Position numbers and translations under genes: made by a program. Source: Gyrodactylus bullatarudis (lineage: Eukaryota; Platyhelminthes; Monogenea; Gyrodactylidea; Gyrodactylidae). From it: 51,488 nucleotides of DNA. The notes under the pieces were generated by a model that did not search any database, was not told the origin of the DNA, and was given only the letters and a program-made list of their open reading frames with translations. Shown piece after piece: positions 21,779 through 35,572 of the stretch (positions within the stretch are counted from its first letter, which is position 1; every line of letters starts with the position of its first letter). The stretch covers positions 860,425 to 911,912 of the forward strand of contig SSNU01000127.1 in the NCBI GenBank assembly GCA_012064415.1. The letters run 5' to 3'.

Positions 21779-23744
21779 AAAAATTTTCAACAGAAGAATA
21801 TGGAATCTAATAGTTATTAATATAGACTTTATCATTTCGATAAAAGATGAGCTTGATAATAATTACCCACTCAAATTGATGATCCTCAAGGGTTCATTTT
21901 CATTACTATCATAAAAAGTTTATGTTGAGAATACCTGCTTTTATTCCCGTATCTATTTTTGAATGAATGACTTTTTAAGATTCTCTTTTACAAGCAAGGA
22001 CAGATATGTTCTTCGTCTTCTTCTCTTTCATTCTATAACTCTTATTTGACGGGAATATAAAAGAGCTCATATTGTTAGTTTACTTTTTTTTCAGCATGAG
22101 CGAAACATCTATGTTACAAGTTGTATTTGAGATACGAATGAGGAAAAGATACTGTAATTAACCTTGATGACCTAGTTCAAAAAAAGTTGCTTAAGCATTT
22201 TCATTACATTCCATTACAAAAGGATAATTATAATGAGGAAATGTATTCAGTTTGGTTTATTATTTACTTTTTCAGGTTATCTGAGATTTGAACAGTGAAT
22301 AGGAAATCCATCCTCAATATCAGAGAGTAGGAATATCTAAACAGAGAGAAATAAATGAATGGTCAAGATTATAGGAAGGATAAGGTTTACTCAGTGTTCA
22401 ATAAGAATGAGCATTTATAACATTAGAATATCGTGTGCTTAAAATACATTTCCGGTTTATAAAAATAACACAGAGAAAATCTGAATATTATGAGATGTTA
22501 AACAGTTCGAGGAAAATAGTTTAGAGTTACAAAAGAAACTTTTTTCCCATATTGTTTAGCGATATAAAAGAATATCTTTTTCCTAACTCCAATTAGTCCT
22601 TTTTGAGGAATTTAATACATCACACGGAACAAAATCTTCACTTCTTTAGTTTAAATGGGAATAGTACTCTTACGGCTTTCGGAGATTCGACCAAGATCAT
22701 AACATCTTTTATTTTTTTGTTCATTCTGAGTTTCTTAAAGGCTCTAAAGTGTCTGGGCTGTAGAAAAGGGTAGTCATCCTTCTTTGCTATATAGTCGCTG
22801 CACATTGCTGTTAGATTGGATTAGTATCTCTCCAATTTTTCTTCTGGAATTGGTGGTAACTTAGCTAATTTTTGAAATTAAACATTGACGCTCAAAATTG
22901 TTATCGATATCGAAGATTGAGGCCGTTAAATGCTGATTTGTATTTGCTGATATTTTTGCTCTTGACTATCCGGATCATGAGGCCCACTTTCACAAAATGA
23001 TGAAAAAGATTTTGTAAAAGTTGATTTTTGGGATCACAATAAGACAAGAAAACTGATTATCGCAATAAAACTTGAGTTAAATTCGTCATAAGGAATGAAA
23101 GCAGATTGACCAAAAACATATTTTCCAAGGATGAGAAACGATTTGAGGCAAAAAGAGTTTCAGTTTCATGAATAAATTTTATCTATAAAGAATTAGTATA
23201 TAAAGTAAGATCTTTTGAGATCTCAAAAATTTTCCATAAAGAATAAATTATTCAATCGTTCAGACATTGAAATATTTTTTTAGTATTAAAATCGCTCTAA
23301 ATATCATTTTGAATTTCCCTCTTCTGTGGAAGCTGGTAATAACACTACCACTATCATCAAAATGCCATACTTCCATTCATCTTGAAGTGATTAGCCTTTT
23401 CCCTCCGTATTCATTGTAGATATATGATTCTTTAGTAGACAATGCATCCAATATTTACATGCCCGTATCCCTCATATTTTAAATAATAAAAACAATAGCC
23501 TAGTTTATAAATGCAGAAGAAAAGAAGTTAATGTTGATCCATAAGAGATCATGTTGGTATTATCATAACTTATAAACTATTACTAATGTTATTATTATTA
23601 TTAATTACATGAATTTATTCGTTTCTAGTCTCATGTTGTTTTCGTTGTCTAGTGGTTAATTACCACTGCAATGGAATCTTCTCCAAACGTCTATTAGAGA
23701 AAGATTTTATCAATTTTCGATTTTTAAAATGAGTCAAAATATCT
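21779..23744. other. Intergenic AT-rich sequence
   Basis: No gene recognised. A T-rich acceptor-like tract at about 22085 precedes a short frame that ends after 23 codons and is not convincing. Confidence 0.35.
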
Positions 23745-23967
23745 TAACCCTTTCGGTGCCGATGGACATATAAGTCCATTTTCCAATTTTTTGAACCTTC
23801 ATAACTCTACCAGTTTAATAGGTTTCTGGATCAATTAAAGTTTAAACTGAAGCCCACAATGTGAACTTGCCTTTAGTAATATTTTTTGTCAAATAACTTG
23901 GTATATTCATAGCAAAATTTTGGTTTTTATAAAAATTATGAAATAGTCGCGGCACTGAAAGGTTTAA
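23745..23967 (+). mobile_element. TTAA-type MITE, type A, copy 3
   Basis: TTAA at 23745-23748 and 23964-23967 flank a 215-bp element beginning CCCTTTCGGTGCCG and ending CGGCACTGAAAGGT. It has the same orientation as copy 1. Confidence 0.85.
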
Positions 23968-24706
23968 GAATATAAATATATCCATTTTGAAATAACCAAA
24001 ATTGAATTCCTGACATCTATTGAGTTAGACCTTAAGCCGAATTCCATTGAATTTCCTCAAAATAAATGGAGATATTTTTCAAATTCTTTATTATCTCTAC
24101 CACATACTCTATTTATGGGGGATGCTAAGAAATCTAATATTCATTTAATGGGAAAAGAAAAAAAACATAAAAAGATTGAAGGTTTATTATAACCATTTTC
24201 AAATTGTAGACATTTATGACTCTTGGAATATTCGTTTGTTTATGTTTTTTCCAGTCTCCATTCTTATTCTCTAGTTGTGAAGAGGAGGAAAAGAAATCTA
24301 AAAATGCCAAACAGTTAATAGATGATGTGTGTCTTTTCTGTTGTTAAGACCACAAAAAAATAGCGTTCATGGAAAGAAAGATGAAGAGAAATAACAACAT
24401 GATCTTGTTTGTCGCTCTCATTAAAATAAACTTTGTGATTTTGATTCTGTTTTCTTCCCATGTTTTAAAATAAAACTTCCCTCCGTTCACTGAAATTTCT
24501 TTTTAAAGATGAGGACTTACTTTTAGTATTAAACTTTGTCATAAATATTTGATTCTGAACTCATAAGAAATTTCACAAACTTAAAGGGTACACAAATAAA
24601 ATAGACAATTTCAACACAATAAAAATTATTTACTTCAAAGTAATTGCTTAGGTATGGCTCTTCAGATAGCACAGATTCAGATCAGGTTTGTTATTTGATT
24701 ACATGT
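23968..24706. other. Intergenic AT-rich sequence
   Basis: Nothing recognised. Confidence 0.35.
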
Positions 24707-24900
24707 AAAGCTAATTGATATGAAGTCGGGAAATCTCGATTTTTTCATCAAGAATTCGAATTTGTTAAAGATTCTTTGGAATTCTACTCATGTTGCCCAC
24801 TTTTACCATTTGAAGAAAATAAATTATTTTTATGAAAAATATGGTAATTTTTCAAATTCTCGTTTGGCGAACTTTGAGCTGAAAATTTTTTTTGAACTTT
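24707..24900. mobile_element. Foldback element FB1, copy 2 (single arm only)
   Basis: It begins AAAGCTAATTGATATGAAG and runs through the family blocks TCATCAAGAATTCGAATTTG and TTGCCCACTTTTACCA, then stops. The opposite arm is absent. The 64-codon frame across it is a by-product of the repeat. Confidence 0.7.
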
Positions 24901-27539
24901 ACACTTTGGCCTAATTAAATGGATAAAACTTTGGTTAGCACATGAATACTGCACTCAATATTGACAAATTTAATTGAAGATTCAAATTTTCTTAAACACT
25001 TCTGAAGCCTTCATAAAAAATGAAGTTATATAAATATTTTATATATTAGAGTGAAGTTATCTATCTTTGAATCTTGAATTAAATCATGTCTTCTAAGGAA
25101 TGTTTGGATAGCTATGGCAATTAAGATCAAAGCAATTTGATATATAATATATATTTTGGAAATGATTTCAATGTTTGTGGAAGCATAAATTTCATTATAG
25201 ACAGAGGTCCTTCTAGAATATTTTGACTTCTGAAAAATTGCATTTGATTGTATGCCATGATTCAGACAAGTTTACAAATTCAAACTAATAGTCTTCGTTT
25301 CTCTCGTCATTATTAGTCGGAATGCAAAAAAAGCAAGATCAAGAAAGAATTAACAGAAGAGGAAGATCATTTCTCTCTTTTTTTATTCCCAGAGCATCGA
25401 AATGATGAAAAATAATATAGCAACTGAATGCAATAAAAAGATTAGGTAATTAGTTTTTTGTTAAAAAAACTTATTCCATTGTTTGCTTGGAAAAGATAGA
25501 ATGCTAGAAACAAGGAGAAACTAGTCGATTGAATAAATAAAAAAACATTTTCAAAAAATTTGGATCATTATTAAGTTTCAGTTAAAGAAAACAGGGGAAT
25601 TTGATTTTTCCTTTTGAAGTTCATCGTTCTTGTTGAAGGTTGTTTTTTTGAAAAAAATAGTTTGGTTAAATTGTCAGAGTAGATTTGAAAACAAAAAGAC
25701 ATACTAATAAGTTATTAGTAATAACTTGTATCTTGAAGATCTCTCGACAGCTCTAAGTTAACACATTCTAAGCTTGTCATTTACAGTTGAAAATTGTCTA
25801 CTAAAATTTAATTTCAGAATTGATTACGTCCTTATTTCAATGAGATAACCAAAGTAAGAAAAACATTGGTATAAAAATTATTCTGGAATATTTAAAGTTT
25901 CGTCAAGACAATCAGGGTTTCAGATAAAAATTTGAGTATGAAATAAACTTTTCAACAAAGATCGTAGATCCTACAACGTAACGTCTTTAACATAAGAATA
26001 ATGACCGGATTGATGTTTTGTGAAAAAAATTCTTTTGGAAGAATAACTCTTACGATTGAATAGTAAATAATAATAAAGTACAAAACAAATCAAGAAGTAA
26101 TCTTCAATTCAGCGCATAGGAAAACCAAAGTCTAATTTCCCCCTAGCCTCTGTTCCCTTTCAGGTTAACAAACAACAATAATATTTGAATCTAATCAATC
26201 ATCCATAGATGATTGAGATCCTATTATTAATGAATATATAAAGTTATTTTTATTTCTATTACGATTTCCGTTTTAATGTTTCAGAGCATTTGTTTAAATT
26301 CAACCAGTAGCTTACTCAATGATAACAATAACATTATAAATAATAATATGAGCTTTATAAATAATAATAAGATCCTAGTATGAATATCTCTAAGATGACA
26401 TTTAAACTTTTTACAGGGTTAGTAAAAGTCTTTTTGGGTCGAATGGTTGCTCTAAGAAGAGTGTTGTAGAGGCATCAAGGTACACTCAGTTGCAAGACAC
26501 ACTGGCCAATACATAAATCTATAAATTCTACAAAGTATGTTGTTTGCTGGCTACCTTTCTACAGATAGACTAATACAGGCCAGAAGACAAGCGAACAACG
26601 TTATAAACGATCTATGCTGAACAGCTCCCTGAAGAACTATTATTTTCTTTCTGGATTTTGATTAAGATTGAACTCACTACTTTTCCAGAAAATTAAAGAT
26701 ATCAAGCTTAAAGATAACCACCGATCGAAAATACGATATACAGCCAGTTATATCGAATCTTCTCATATATAAAAATATATAAATGATTACAAGAAGAGCT
26801 ATAATCTCAGCCTTATTTAAAACTCAAATAATTAGATTGGTAATTTTAATCCGATACTCCTGTTTTTAATGAAAATGATAGAATATGAGAATTGTATAAT
26901 ATGGTATTAATCCGCCTGTGTTTTTACCTTTACATTAACCAGAGGCCCAAGGCGTTTATGAAAACTCAGGGAAAGTATTTAGATTTTGGGAATTATTTAT
27001 AAATAAGATGAGTAATTCAGAACGTATGGAAACTATAAAATTTAATCTCTTGTAAAAACTTTATTCGACATTTTAGAAAGGTGGGATAAAAGTTTGATTA
27101 AACATGGTGACAATTATAATGATAATTATTATTAGGCGAAGCTTTAATTAGTTATTATAATCCTTTCATTTTCTAAAAATAATTTTTTTCTTCCGAACAA
27201 CTCAAGGGAGTACTTTCTTTCATAAGTTATGATTTATAACAATTCATGTTCCACTAAGGACAAAAAGATTTTTTGATGAGTCCGATGTTTCACTTTTTTA
27301 CTTGGTATATAAATCTTTCTCCGACAGATGACCATTCTCAGTTGGCTCTCATCTTAACCCTTCAAGTCCCACAGTGACTTTAATGTCACAAGCCTTCTTG
27401 AAGCCCTACTGAATTCAAACTGACACTTATCGATGTAATGTTTTTTCAATCAAGAGATTAAAATAAGCTTTGAATTGATATATTTCTCAACTCTATTTAG
27501 AGAGAGTTGAATAAGATTATTTTTATTAAAATTAAAACT
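24901..27539. other. Intergenic sequence with one GC-richer island
   Basis: Mostly AT-rich without genes. Positions 26410-26650 are visibly richer in G and C and read as broken coding-like frames with stops. At 27355 TTAACCCTTCAAGTCCCAC resembles the end of a TTAA-type element, but no partner end was found. Confidence 0.35.
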
Positions 27540-28193
27540 AAAGCTAATTGATATGAAGTTGGGAATCTATGATTTATACAGAAATCTCGATTTTTTCATC
27601 AAGAATTCGAATTTGTTTAAGATTCTTTGGAATTCTACTCATGTTGCCCACTTTTACCATTTGAAGATAATGAAATATTTTTATGGTAATTTTTCAAATT
27701 CTCGTTTGGCGAACTTAGAGCTGAGTTTTTTCAGGATCAAGATTAGACAAGAAAATCAATTCAACTGAATCTGATCCTATGCATAATCACATTATCGTTT
27801 GGGAGCAGAACTTCGATTTTTTGATCATTTTCACTACTTGAAAATAAATGAAATTTAGATAATTCAAAATCTCTCGAAAATGGGGAAACTGACGATAATT
27901 TCTATAATTATTATCTATAATCTTGATCTATAATTTTTGATCACATTCCCACTTTCAAATTGATGAAAAATTTCAGTTCAGAGTTCGAAAAAATGGAATT
28001 TTGGCGCCAAATGCGAATTTTAAAAATGACCATATATTTCATAAAAAAGATTTTTTCAAAATTTTTTTCCTCAAATCGTAAAAGTGGGCAACATGAGTAG
28101 GATTTCAAAGAATCTTTAAAGAATTCGAATTCTTGATGACAAAATAGAGATTTCTGTAAAAATCATAGATTCCAAACTTCGAATCAACCAAAT
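27540..28193. mobile_element. Foldback element FB1, copy 3 (full length)
   Basis: The left end AAAGCTAATTGATATGAAG and the right end ATAGATTCCAAACTTCGAATC are inverse versions of one another. Arms share GTTGCCCACTTTTACCATTT and its inverse. The loop contains AT-rich spacer with the GATCAAGATTAGACAAGAAA block seen in other copies. Confidence 0.8.
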
Positions 28194-28602
28194 TTATCTA
28201 AGACCCTATTTTTGTTTAATTTGATTGTGAAAAATATTCTCAGTATAGTATGAAATTTTCAAACTAATATTTTTGAGAAATGTCTTTTGAAAATACTATT
28301 CTTCAATCTATCTATGGTAAAACGAAAACTAAATCTCAAAAATTTACATATTTTTTCCAAAACTATATTTTACCTCGAATAATATTCATCGTAAAAATTT
28401 GAATATTTATGAATTAAAGATCAAGTTATTTTTTCCTGAATACAGACCAAAATTCTGGATAATTTACTTTTTTTTAAACTTAATCTTTGTAAAATCTTCT
28501 ATACTTACTGTATCAGGCACTCCTATTTTAAGGAATGAACAATAATTCTTACAGTTTTTATCACGAACTCAAGAATGATGAGAGTTTTAAATTCTTTTTA
28601 CT

Positions 28603-29023
28603 AAACCTAGTTGACATGAAGATGAGAATTTACTATTTTTACAAAAGAATCAATATTTTTCTCCAGATTCAAGGAAAAAAATAATTTTTTGAATTCATAA
28701 ATAGAATGAGCTAATAAGACGTGGATAATCGAAAAAATTCCGAAAATAATTCAATCTTACCAAAATTAGGCCGAATTCTTTGTCTAATGTTGATCCCAAA
28801 TATCATCACTTAACTGCTTCAAATCTCTGAAATCGATAAAAATATTGGATTCAAAAGTTGAAAAAGTGGAAATTTGGTGCATTTTCGATATTCGAAAATA
28901 TCCACATCTTATTAGCTGATTCCGTTTTAGAATTCAAAAAATTATTTTTTTCTTTGAATCCGGAGAAAGATATAGAGTTTTTTGTAAAAATAGTAAATTC
29001 TCATCTTCATGTCAACCAGTTTT
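28603..29023. mobile_element. Foldback element FB2, copy 2 (compact)
   Basis: The 421-bp element has arms beginning CTAGTTGACATGAAGATGAG and ending CTCATCTTCATGTCAACCAG. The interior matches copy 1, without the captured segment. Confidence 0.8.
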
Positions 29024-29935
29024 ACTTTTGGGAATAAATAAAATTTTGATGATCCGAATAAGTGATCAAATGAATTGTAATTATTAATGTATTCTTAACA
29101 AAAATTAATTCAAATAATTACTATATTAACTGGATTTCAATCGATAATTTAGTTGTACCAAATTGAGGTCCGTTTTAACAAAATTATTTTAGTGCAAGAT
29201 TAGATTAGGAATGAGTAGACGGGAGCCTCATCAAGGAATTGTAGAGATTTACAACTAATTTAGAATGAAAATTCCTAAATCTTTTTCATGTTGAATTACA
29301 TAATAACCTCCTATTGCTACTTAAACTCTGTTTTATTTCTTGTGAATGTTCTCATTACTTTGACCTCATCGTATTTCTCCTCTATGTAACACAGTTTTTT
29401 TGTAAATTTCTTCTCGGCAAGTTTTCTATCTTTTGTGTATTTTAGTTGGGGAACATATGAAACTTTATATTTAGACTGTTATTCAGCAATCGTACCTCTA
29501 AGAATTCTCACATTCTGAATGCAAACTGTATTATTAAACTGTAACGGCAGAATGTGGAAGGAAACAGAAATATATACCTTATCAGACAATGTTTATCTTT
29601 CTTTAGCCTCATTTCTACTGTACACAAATGTAGGTATAAAGAAGTACCAAAATATATATTGAGAGATTATCAAAATATTCCAAGGTTATCATCATCAAAT
29701 GCATCTCTCTAAACATTATGGAGATGAAAATTTGATATTTTCTAAATAAAATGTGAATTACAAGAATAGGGATCAAAAGTACAATATATTTTTTTTTAAT
29801 TAAAAACATATCAGGATCAAATAACCTTGGATACAGCCAATAAGAAGGATGGAATGAAAATCTAAAAATTATTTACATCGTTGAATTGATGAAACTTCAA
29901 TTCTTATTTTCAAAATTATCATTTACACAGTCTTA
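29024..29935. other. Intergenic AT-rich sequence
   Basis: Nothing recognised. Confidence 0.35.
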
Positions 29936-30440
29936 AAATCGGACATTAGTTTTTTTCTACTCAATGATATTTTTTGCTGATTTCAGATATGTGCAATGCA
30001 TCTTAAAAAATTCTACAATAGAGTTTTCCAGTTATTCGGTAAAAACTGAAAACCCGACTTGCAGGCCTTTGCCTTTCAGTAGAGCAAATTAAGAAAAAGA
30101 TAGAAATACAGTAATGACATCATCTTTTTCAGGAATAAATTCTTAACAAAAGAGTAGAAGGAAACTTTCCCTTGACCCTTCTAGTTACTGAGCTAATAAA
30201 AGTCCAAGTTGAAAATTTACCTTTTCATTTCGGAAATCCTCGACTTCAACTCAATTTTATCCCTGTTTAGTAAACAATTTTTAAGCACCTTGTAAGAAAG
30301 AAATCTACCTAAATTCAGGTTTTATGTTTCTGCTGAATAACTAGAAAACTCTATGGTAGCATTTTTAAGATACGCATATCTGAAATCAGCAAAAAATTCT
30401 CTACAAGAGTGGAAAATATCATTGAGTAGAATTTTTCCAT
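29936..30440. mobile_element. Foldback element FB3, copy 1
   Basis: The left arm carries CTACTCAATGATATTTTTTG and GCTGATTTCAGATATG. The right arm carries the inverse blocks CATATCTGAAATCAGC and AATATCATTGAGTAGA. A partial inverted copy lies at 48265-48603. Confidence 0.75.
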
Positions 30441-33400
30441 CCAAGATTATTTTTTATGAAGCAGGTTGATCTGAAAATCAGAATTTATGATTCTAAATTC
30501 CCACTTTATCAACTTCCAAATTAGTTTTATTTTAGTTATGTCCTCTTTCGCTAGTATTTTATCATTCAAAACCATTAATTTTGAGTCACAAAAGAGCTAT
30601 GGGAATAAAACTTTTAGTTCAAAATTTGAAAAGATAATTTTTCCAAGATATCATTTAAATCAGGTAAACACTTATCGGCTAAATTGTACCCATGAGAAAT
30701 GAATTTTTCTCACTAACTGACCAAATTTAATTAGATTTTGTTCAAAATACATCATGAGTCATAAAACTTTTGAAAACGTTTAGTAACTGTGATGGTTATT
30801 ATTTTTATTATATAGGGCTAAAACGGGATGAATTTGAAAATTCAATTCAATAAAATTTTTAACAGGGGACAAAAATGAAATTAGAATGAGAACCAGATAC
30901 ACAAAATAATTCCCCATCCTTGAGCTATCGAATTTCAAGGATTTTCTTTAATTCTTTAATCAATGAATCATACACTCTTGTTAACCAAAATGTGTTATTT
31001 GTTTTCAGAGGTTTCAAAAATGACTAAATCATGGATGATAATGTACTTTTCAAAATAATTGAGTACTTTTGATTTATCACTAAAAGTTTAGTATCTGGAA
31101 CAAGTATTCTTTTTAATAAATAATGAGCAATAAAACGTCTTTTTAAAGTTCTTTCTCTCCAATAAAAATTTGAGTTGTTTTTGATTCCAGGGTATATTCA
31201 CGCTGTTTTTTTTAATATCGAAGACTTTTTCATTTAGTTAATCTTTCTAGTGTTCTAAAGTTCAAAGATGTCACAGATGAATATCTAACTGAATTGTTTG
31301 ATGATTTTGTATTTTTATGACAACTTATGTGTCACAACAAGTTCGAAAAAAAACTTGTTTAAAAATTAACTTTATCTTGTCAGTTTTTTGCATCTTTGGA
31401 CATTATGCACCATTTAAAAAAAGAAAAGCATCATGTCGGAATGGAGTTAACCTGATCGTTGAAATCTGTACTTTAATTTTCTTTGAATGAAGGTAGTTTT
31501 GTACTTTAGGAATAGGTTATTTTTGCGGAATCTTTTTGACTTGAAAAAATTTAAAATAACATGGTATATTGGACTACTGAACTCTTTTTGTAAGATTCGC
31601 CATTATTCAAAGTTATTATGCAGGTCTGAACAATATAACATAATCTTTTTATAATTTATGCAAAAAAAGTTTCTGTAAAGTCTCAACGAGATATCTAAGC
31701 ATTGATAAGATAGTTTAAATTTAGTTTCACCTACTTATTAGTAGATGGGAAATTTAAATGAAAATTGACTTTCCCATAAAGAATCCTCATTTCACAGAGT
31801 TCCCAGCAGAATCTCCTTTAGAATCGCTTTGTATTAATTATGAATCTTTATCTTTATTGCATATCTTAACTGTCTCGATAGGTTAACGAACTTTTGAACT
31901 TTTTGAACCTGTCTGTTGAGTTCATGTAATAAAACGTTTGAGACTTCTTGTTTAATGCTCTTTCGTATTGGATGATGATAAAATCCATTTGTTTAACTTT
32001 TGCAAATTAAATTTTTTACCACTATTTTGTAAACTTTTTACAAATAACTTTTATTGTTCTATCTTAAGCCAGTTTTTACTTACTATATGTTCTGTAGAAT
32101 CTGAATAATTAGGAAATGCAACAAAAACCAGGAAATGTATTCAGAATTACTCCCTTTTATGCTTCTGAAATACCTGTTCATTGTAAAAAAATATCTAATT
32201 TTCCTTTAGGGTTACAGTCAAATTCATGATTGAAAACCTACCCCGATGCATGAAATCCTTTTCTATGTTCTCTTCCCTCTCTGCATAAAAGACACAAATT
32301 TCTTTGGTTTGGTTCTTTTCCAACTTTCCCTTCCTATCTTTTCTTTAAAAATTTTTTTTAGTTGAATAATGAAAGACCGTAGATCTTCTAATCTCCTTTT
32401 TCAATATTACTGACATATTGAATGTAAAACGTAATTTGGAAGGCTGGGTGATTTTGCGTGTCTGTGATTGTGGGTAATATTGTTTTTTTTGGTTTTTAAA
32501 TGTGAATAATCTAATGGAGAAATAATAAATTAATAGCGCAAAATAGAAAAATTGTTCTTGATGAAAGATTCTTCATCTCCCTCCCGTTTTTTTGACTGAC
32601 ATTCCTTCTTGTAGGCATAGAGAAGGATATATGAAAAAAACCAGTTAACTAGGATTATTTTCTATTTATGATTGACGAAAAGAAATGTATTTTTCCCTTC
32701 AATGCATGCAAAAAGTTAACAAAAAAAGAACCCATATTTTTGATGCCTTTTTTTCCTCTAGCAGCGATGATTGCCTCTTTCTCCAGAGTTCAGCAACAAT
32801 AGTAAAATTTATAATTGAAAATATTCTTGTCCTTCTTTCAAGAAAAAGATCCGTCCTTGTATTTAAAAATAAGATAAAAATGTATATATAATTTATGTTA
32901 AAAAAGATATCCTTTTGTTTTAGTGAATCATTTCTCCACTGGAACGATTATCAAGTTCATTCTTCGAAATAAATACTAGAGATCTACAAGGAGTGAAGAA
33001 ATATTTCTCTTCATACATTTACATACCTCTCTACATGTCAGTCTATTTGAATCTTTAGGTAATATGAAGATGAGTAATTCATGTTTTTCATGTGATTGAT
33101 ATATACAGTAAAAATTAAGCTCTGCTGACAAATGTGACACATGGAGCAACTAGGAAAAAACAGTTCATGTCATTCAAGGATTCACAAAAGAAGTACAGTA
33201 AACGAAGAAAGGATTAAACTTTCAAGCTTCTCTCACTCAAATCAATAGATAATGCAACTCAGGAAAATAACACCGACATTTTTTGGAGTTTCCTTAATCT
33301 AGTCTAAATCTGACTCAGAATGGTCTCATACACAATGTGTATATATTCTATGATCATCATCCACCCTTCTAATTGGTAAGAATAGTAACTTCTACACTTG

Positions 33401-33630
33401 AGAATACTATTCCTACTTGTTAGTAATATGTGAGCTAACAATAAAAGCTTCACTCAAAGATTAATGAGATAATCAATGTGAGGAAATATTGAGTTTCATT
33501 CATTTCTCTAAACCAAAATTTGGTATACTTTTACTGAGATGAAAAAGTTTTTTGATTGATAATACTGTTTTTTTCCATGATAGAAGGACTGATATTTTTT
33601 GAGAAAGGATTTAATAAATATCATAATTAT
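30441..33630. other. Long gene-free AT-rich stretch
   Basis: Short frames at 30487-30702 and 32685-32891 have no conserved features. I see no repeat copies and no RNA gene. Confidence 0.35.
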
Positions 33631-34130
33631 AAAGCTAATAGATATGAAGTTGGGAATCTATTATCTATCAGGAAGTCTGAACAAGTTTGAACTAGAAGAA
33701 GCGTAGAATACGGCATTTAAAAAATCTCATATAGCTTTATTGAACTCAATCCGAGGAAGAACAACTTTGAAATTTCTTGCATATCCAATCTTCATGTACT
33801 TGTGTAAAACATTTTGAGCTCTGAAAAATTGGTATCAATACAGATTAACCGTCGATTGACCTATTTTATTTGACCATATATATATATTGATATATCCCAT
33901 TATATATGAATACTTCTCTACCCCAGATATTAGTGTTGATCATATTCCCATTGTTTTTGGAAATACCTCGAATATCACCTATTATACTTCAAATCAATAA
34001 AAATTTTCAGTTCAAAAAATGGGATTCATATTTGAAAAATGTCCATATTTTTCATCAAATAGAATTTTGATCGTTTGATCATTTCTACAGCTTGAAGATT
34101 CATGAAATTCCGATGGTACAAAGTCTCTAA
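33631..34130. mobile_element. Degenerate FB1 copy
   Basis: The terminus AAAGCTAATAGATATGAAG at 33631 and internal blocks near 33960-34130 (AAAATTTTCAGTTCA, TCCATATTTTTCATC) match the FB1 family, but the arms no longer pair over most of their length. Confidence 0.5.
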
Positions 34131-34599
34131 ATCTATCCTGAAATCTTTTCTTTCATCATACCTTGGTTTCATTTCGAAATGAACTATGAGTCAGGATAGA
34201 GTTAAATTTATTTAATTACAGCTAATCGATAATTGAGTGATAATCCATTTTCATTTGGAAAGAAACAAATAAATTATTTATGTTGAAAATTAAAATAAAT
34301 GTATGATAATATGTTAAACACCTTTAGAATGACGAAAGGTGTTTTAACATCGTGATAGATATTTTATTCGAAGGAGTCACATTCCCTCCCATTCTATTTT
34401 TTTATTTAATCTGCCCATATTCAAATTGTGTAGGATGAAAAGCATGAGAATCACAAGAAATGTGGACACTGCCAGTTGAAAAATAGACGTGTGTGCTTTT
34501 GAGGATATTTTTCCCAGTTTAATTCATCTGCGTTGAAGACCCAGAGAAATTTTTTTCAAGAGACATTGCTAAAATTGAAAATTCTATATAGTTTCAGAA
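34131..34599. other. Intergenic AT-rich sequence
   Basis: Nothing recognised. Confidence 0.3.
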
Positions 34600-35125
34600 T
34601 ATAAGTTAATTTGTAAAGAAAAATAGGACAAGTCTTGTTGCAATTTTGAAATCAAGTTCATAACAAGATCGGTATGAACAGCATTGTCAGGAAACGAAAA
34701 ACATATTTTCAAGTCGTCAGCAAATTTGAAAAGTTTAATATTGTCAATATTTGATTGGATTTTTGAAAAAATAAGATTAAATGATAATGGACCAATACGG
34801 CTTCCCTGGGGGACAACAGATGTAATTTCACGAATTTTTGAATTTTTGTTATTGATAGAGACATATTGCGATCGAGACGATAAGAATTAGTTGATTACAT
34901 TTAAAAGGTTATAATCATTAACATAATCTGATAGAACATTCATAATGGAGCTGAAAGAGATAGAATCGAATGCTTTTTTTAAATCAAAATAAATTAAGAA
35001 TATTTAAGGATTTACATTCTTGAATGTGGGAAAAGAAAGCTAGGAGATTGGCCTCAGTTGAACGAGAGTTAATAAACCCATGTTAAGTTGGATCAATTCG
35101 ATTAATATTAATGTGTTTTTTTCAA
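34600..35125 (-). pseudogene. Second fragment of the minus-strand LINE reverse transcriptase
   Basis: This segment is nearly identical to 36285-36830 of the LINE at 35.6-39.0 kb and covers the centre of the reverse transcriptase domain. It includes the FADDLK catalytic box, the PQGS motif just before it, and the IDP.QHGF region. In this copy the PQGS motif is in frame, unlike the larger copy, but other positions are damaged and both ends are truncated, so it is dead. The plus-strand frames over it are shadows. Confidence 0.85.
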
Positions 35126-35272
35126 TAAGAATCAAATTACACACTAGGACACTTTCAGAAAAATTTTGCAATAGGATCTTGATCCAAACATTTTCTGGAT
35201 TGAAATTTTGTGCTGATTTCAGATCTGTAATTATATTTTCTAGATTGTGTCTGGTTTTCGAGATATATTGAA

Positions 35273-35572
35273 ATTCACAAAAACTAACTTATTTTCCTAT
35301 CTAAATGTATAGAAATCACTTGCTGCATTTTGATTGGTCGAGATAAATAATACTTAATTAGGGGGGGGAGTATTAGTAATTACTCGTGTTCCAATAAAAA
35401 AAATTCTTCTGTAATTCAAGACAATTACAGTAAAAATATTTCTATTGAAACATCTTATTTTTATTGAAACACGAATATTTACCCCCTAATTAAGTATCTT
35501 TTATCTCGACCCATCAGAATGCAACAAGTGATTTCTATACATTTAGATAGGAAAAAAGTGAGTTTTTGTGAA
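35273..35572. mobile_element. Inverted-repeat element next to the LINE 3' end
   Basis: The left arm (35273-35370) and right arm (about 35478-35572) are inverses, sharing CTATCTAAATGTATAGAAAT and TACTTAATTAGGGGG in opposite orientation. A second, overlapping inverted pair joins 35443-35470 and 35590-35618 (TATTGAAACATCTTATTTTT). An 8-base G run sits at the inner edge. It is non-coding. Confidence 0.75.

Noticed and set aside
22095..22166. 23-codon frame beginning MSETSMLQVV after a T-rich acceptor-like tract
   Set aside because: It is too short, has no downstream exon and no family match.
24720..24914. 64-codon frame, with a similar one at 27553-27768
   Set aside because: Both are readings of the FB1 arm; the similarity between them reflects the repeat, not a protein family.
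27355..27400. Isolated TTAACCCTTCAAGTCCCAC end
   Set aside because: It resembles a piggyBac-like terminus, but no inverse partner was found downstream.
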